Source: Variovorax sp. (GTDB lineage: Bacteria > Pseudomonadota > Gammaproteobacteria > Burkholderiales > Burkholderiaceae_C). From it: 64,000 bases of DNA. Numbering within the stretch: position 1 is the stretch's first letter; every line of letters begins with the position of its first letter. Positions 62,617-64,000 of the stretch are shown one piece after another. The notes beneath the pieces were generated by a model. That model was not told where the DNA came from. It saw only the letters and a program-made list of their open reading frames with translations, and did no database searches. Position numbers and translations under genes: made by a program. Location of the stretch: the NCBI GenBank assembly GCA_017744935.1, contig JAGIAI010000001.1, forward strand, positions 62,001 to 126,000, given 5' to 3'.

Positions 62617-63150
62617 ATGAACACCCATCGAAAACCTCAAGTGTGCGTGCTTGGGAGCGCCGAGCCTGGTTCGCGAGCCTATGAACTCGCAGCCGAAGCC
62701 GGCGAGGCCTTGGCCAGGCTCGGCGTCACGCTCGTCAGCGGTTGCGGAAGTCCCGCAACTAGGATTGCCGCGGAACGCGCCGTGCAGGCAGGCGGTCTGG
62801 TTCTGAGCATCGTCTCTCCGGCCGAGATGCCTCCGCCGGATTGGCTGGCCACCGTGGTCTTGCCCTGCGGTATGGGTGACGCTCGAAACCTCCTGATGGC
62901 CCTTGCCGGGGATGCGTGTGTTGTCATCGGTGGGCGCGCCGGGACCAAATCCGAAGTTCACCTTGCCTGGCTTCACAAGCGTCCATTGCTCCCGCTTGTC
63001 GGCTGCGGCGGTTGGTCCGACGAACTGCCGTCCAATCCGCCCGACGAGCGCGCAAACTCCCGCATCCTTCCCTGGAGCACGGTCGCAGAGCTGCAGGCGA
63101 ATTTGCGCACCCTCGGGCTCACCGCCGGTGCGGCCTCAATCACCGCATGA
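62617..63150 (+). CDS. TIGR00725/SLOG-like Rossmann protein
   Basis: 177 residues. It has the LOG/DprA-type Rossmann pattern: QVCVLGSAEPGSRAYELAAE at the start, VTLVSGCGSPATRIAAERAV, and ALAGDACVVIGGRAGTKSEV, where the GGRAGT segment replaces the PGGxGT of LOG proteins. It may bind a nucleotide. It is coupled to the GNAT gene (ATGA). Confidence 0.8.
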   Translation: MNTHRKPQVCVLGSAEPGSRAYELAAEAGEALARLGVTLVSGCGSPATRIAAERAVQAGGLVLSIVSPAEMPPPDWLATVVLPCGMGDARNLLMALAGDACVVIGGRAGTKSEVHLAWLHKRPLLPLVGCGGWSDELPSNPPDERANSRILPWSTVAELQANLRTLGLTAGAASITA

Positions 63151-63578
63151 AGCAGGTCGTCATCACCGCCGCCACGCCCGAAGAACTTCGTTCTGGTGAG
63201 CTGGGACGCAAGCTGCGCCAATTCAACTATGGCTTCGTCGGCGAGTATCCCGAGCAGCAGTACATCCGCCTCAACGCCAGAGACGAGAGCGGCCGCGTGC
63301 TCGGCGGGCTGCGAGGCTTCGTGTTTCTCTACTGGCTCAACATCGAAGTGCTGTTTGTCGAAGCCGATATGCGTCGCTCGGGGTTAGGCAGTCGTCTTCT
63401 CGCTGAAGCCGAGCGCCAAGCCATCGAGTTGGGTGCGAAGCAAGCAAAGCTCGAAACCTTCGAATGGCAGGCGCCAGGGTTCTACCGGAAGCACGGCTAC
63501 GAAGAGTATTCGCGCATAGCCGACTACGCTCCCGGTTTCTACCTGGCGCTCATGAGGAAACCACTCAGTTCGGCGTAG
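63147..63578 (+). CDS. GNAT-family N-acetyltransferase
   Basis: 143 residues. YWLNIEVLFVEADMRRSGLG carries strand 4 and the acetyl-CoA loop R-R-S-G-L-G-S-R. FEWQAPGFYRKHGYEEYS is the C-terminal part. The substrate is unknown. It overlaps the TIGR00725 gene stop, so the two are co-expressed, and it is convergent with the last gene of the window. Confidence 0.88.
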   Translation: MKQVVITAATPEELRSGELGRKLRQFNYGFVGEYPEQQYIRLNARDESGRVLGGLRGFVFLYWLNIEVLFVEADMRRSGLGSRLLAEAERQAIELGAKQAKLETFEWQAPGFYRKHGYEEYSRIADYAPGFYLALMRKPLSSA

Positions 63579-63984
63579 TTCCCTGCGGTACCGCCTTCTT
63601 GGCCGCCGCCTTGGCGTTCCGTGCTTCGACCCGCGCCTGCCCGGCGTTCGCAGACTTGCCACTCCCGACAGGATTGACTTCAGCATTGTTGGCCGAGTCG
63701 CCGGTCGGCGTCTTCACCATGCCTTGGGCCCGTGAGTCGAGGCGCTGCTGGGCCTTGTTGCCGGACTTTCCAGTCGCCAGCGGATTGACTTCAGTGTTGT
63801 TCGCCGAGTCGCCGGTTGGCGTCTTCACCATACCTTGGGGGCGCGCCTCGGCCTTCGATTCAGCGCGATTCTGCGGCTTGCTGTTTGTGACTGGTTGCTG
63901 CTCCGAAGAGGCTCCGGGTGGATTCTGCGCATAGGCGCCTGCCGCGAACAGGCTTGCAATTGCGATCGCGAGAAGTTTGCTCAT
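63565..63984 (-). CDS. Small exported repeat protein
   Basis: 139 residues, start supported by AAGGAG. A signal peptide (LLAIAIASLFAAGAYA) is followed by a hydrophilic, probably unstructured chain. It holds two copies of a 37-residue unit beginning QGMVKTPTGDSANN with EVNP and GKS following. The C-terminus is alanine/lysine-rich. No family recognised. Such proteins occur in Variovorax-like genomes without known function (recollection, not checked). Confidence 0.75.
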   Translation of the reverse strand: MSKLLAIAIASLFAAGAYAQNPPGASSEQQPVTNSKPQNRAESKAEARPQGMVKTPTGDSANNTEVNPLATGKSGNKAQQRLDSRAQGMVKTPTGDSANNAEVNPVGSGKSANAGQARVEARNAKAAAKKAVPQGTTPN

Positions 63985-64000
63985 GTGAACTCCTTGAGGG

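Overview
The window is high-GC DNA packed with genes on both strands. The gene set suggests a betaproteobacterium of the Comamonadaceae, most likely Variovorax or a close relative. The pointers are a minor-pilin/PilY1 cluster of the Comamonadaceae type, a PQQ-alcohol dehydrogenase with its own cytochromes, GshA and KdsA of proteobacterial type, and an intergenic repeat of a kind I associate with Variovorax. This assignment is inference; there is no rRNA or other phylogenetic marker in the window. I recognised no tRNA, rRNA, CRISPR array, insertion sequence, prophage or replication origin.

Layout. 1-6.9 kb: the start of an aspartoacylase-like zinc hydrolase, a type I modification (M) and specificity (S) pair without a restriction subunit, a SnoaL-tetR operon with a perfect palindromic operator candidate, an aldo/keto reductase, and an ABM-like protein overlapping an ECF sigma factor. 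6.9-11.8 kb: a minus-strand operon for periplasmic PQQ-dependent alcohol oxidation (dehydrogenase, dihaem cytochrome c, cytochrome b561, beta-propeller), divergent from an exported ankyrin protein. 11.8-19.8 kb: a YlqF/RbgA-type GTPase, a membrane LytTR regulator divergent from an OpgC-like acyltransferase, an HPF-like protein, an exported cupredoxin-like protein facing a superoxide-reductase-like protein, a histidine kinase and receiver pair, and a slightly AT-richer patch with a hypothetical gene and a membrane ankyrin protein. 19.9-27.9 kb: an SDR, a lone receiver, gshA, an esterase, and a LysR gene divergent from an MHS transporter and DUF2817 hydrolase operon. 27.9-37.7 kb: an autotransporter, then mostly single housekeeping or accessory genes (DUF808, GNAT, ferredoxin, MFS, RluA, UspA, 2OG dioxygenase with DUF427, EamA).

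37.9-43.3 kb: a PaaK/F390-synthetase-like ligase, a VOC protein and a small membrane protein both with TTG starts, a strongly structured intergenic region, and a DUF6502-DUF5666 operon. 43.4-49.9 kb: one long minus-strand operon for type IV pilus minor pilins and the PilY1 tip protein (pilE-fimT-pilV-pilW-pilX-pilY1). 50.1-54.7 kb: an acyl-CoA synthetase, a flavin monooxygenase-like protein, a lone ABC ATPase and small proteins. 54.8-60.1 kb: an accessory, decaying stretch with a serine hydrolase, a DUF4256 remnant broken by a TAG codon, an RibD-C/DHFR-like protein, a candidate transcription attenuator ahead of a small lipoprotein, an internally shortened cytochrome c, and a HAD phosphatase fused to a VF530-like domain. 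60.1-64 kb: a lipoprotein beta-propeller made of 144-bp tandem repeats, kdsA, a TIGR00725-like protein with a GNAT, and a small exported repeat protein.

The main cross-cutting observation is a dispersed repeat. Four copies sit directly behind stop codons of minus-strand genes. At two of these sites the next gene appears to take its start codon and first codons from the repeat. The other points worth checking are the attenuator-like RNA near 57.5 kb, the HAD-VF530 fusion, and the superoxide-reductase-like protein that lacks its iron-ligating cysteine.
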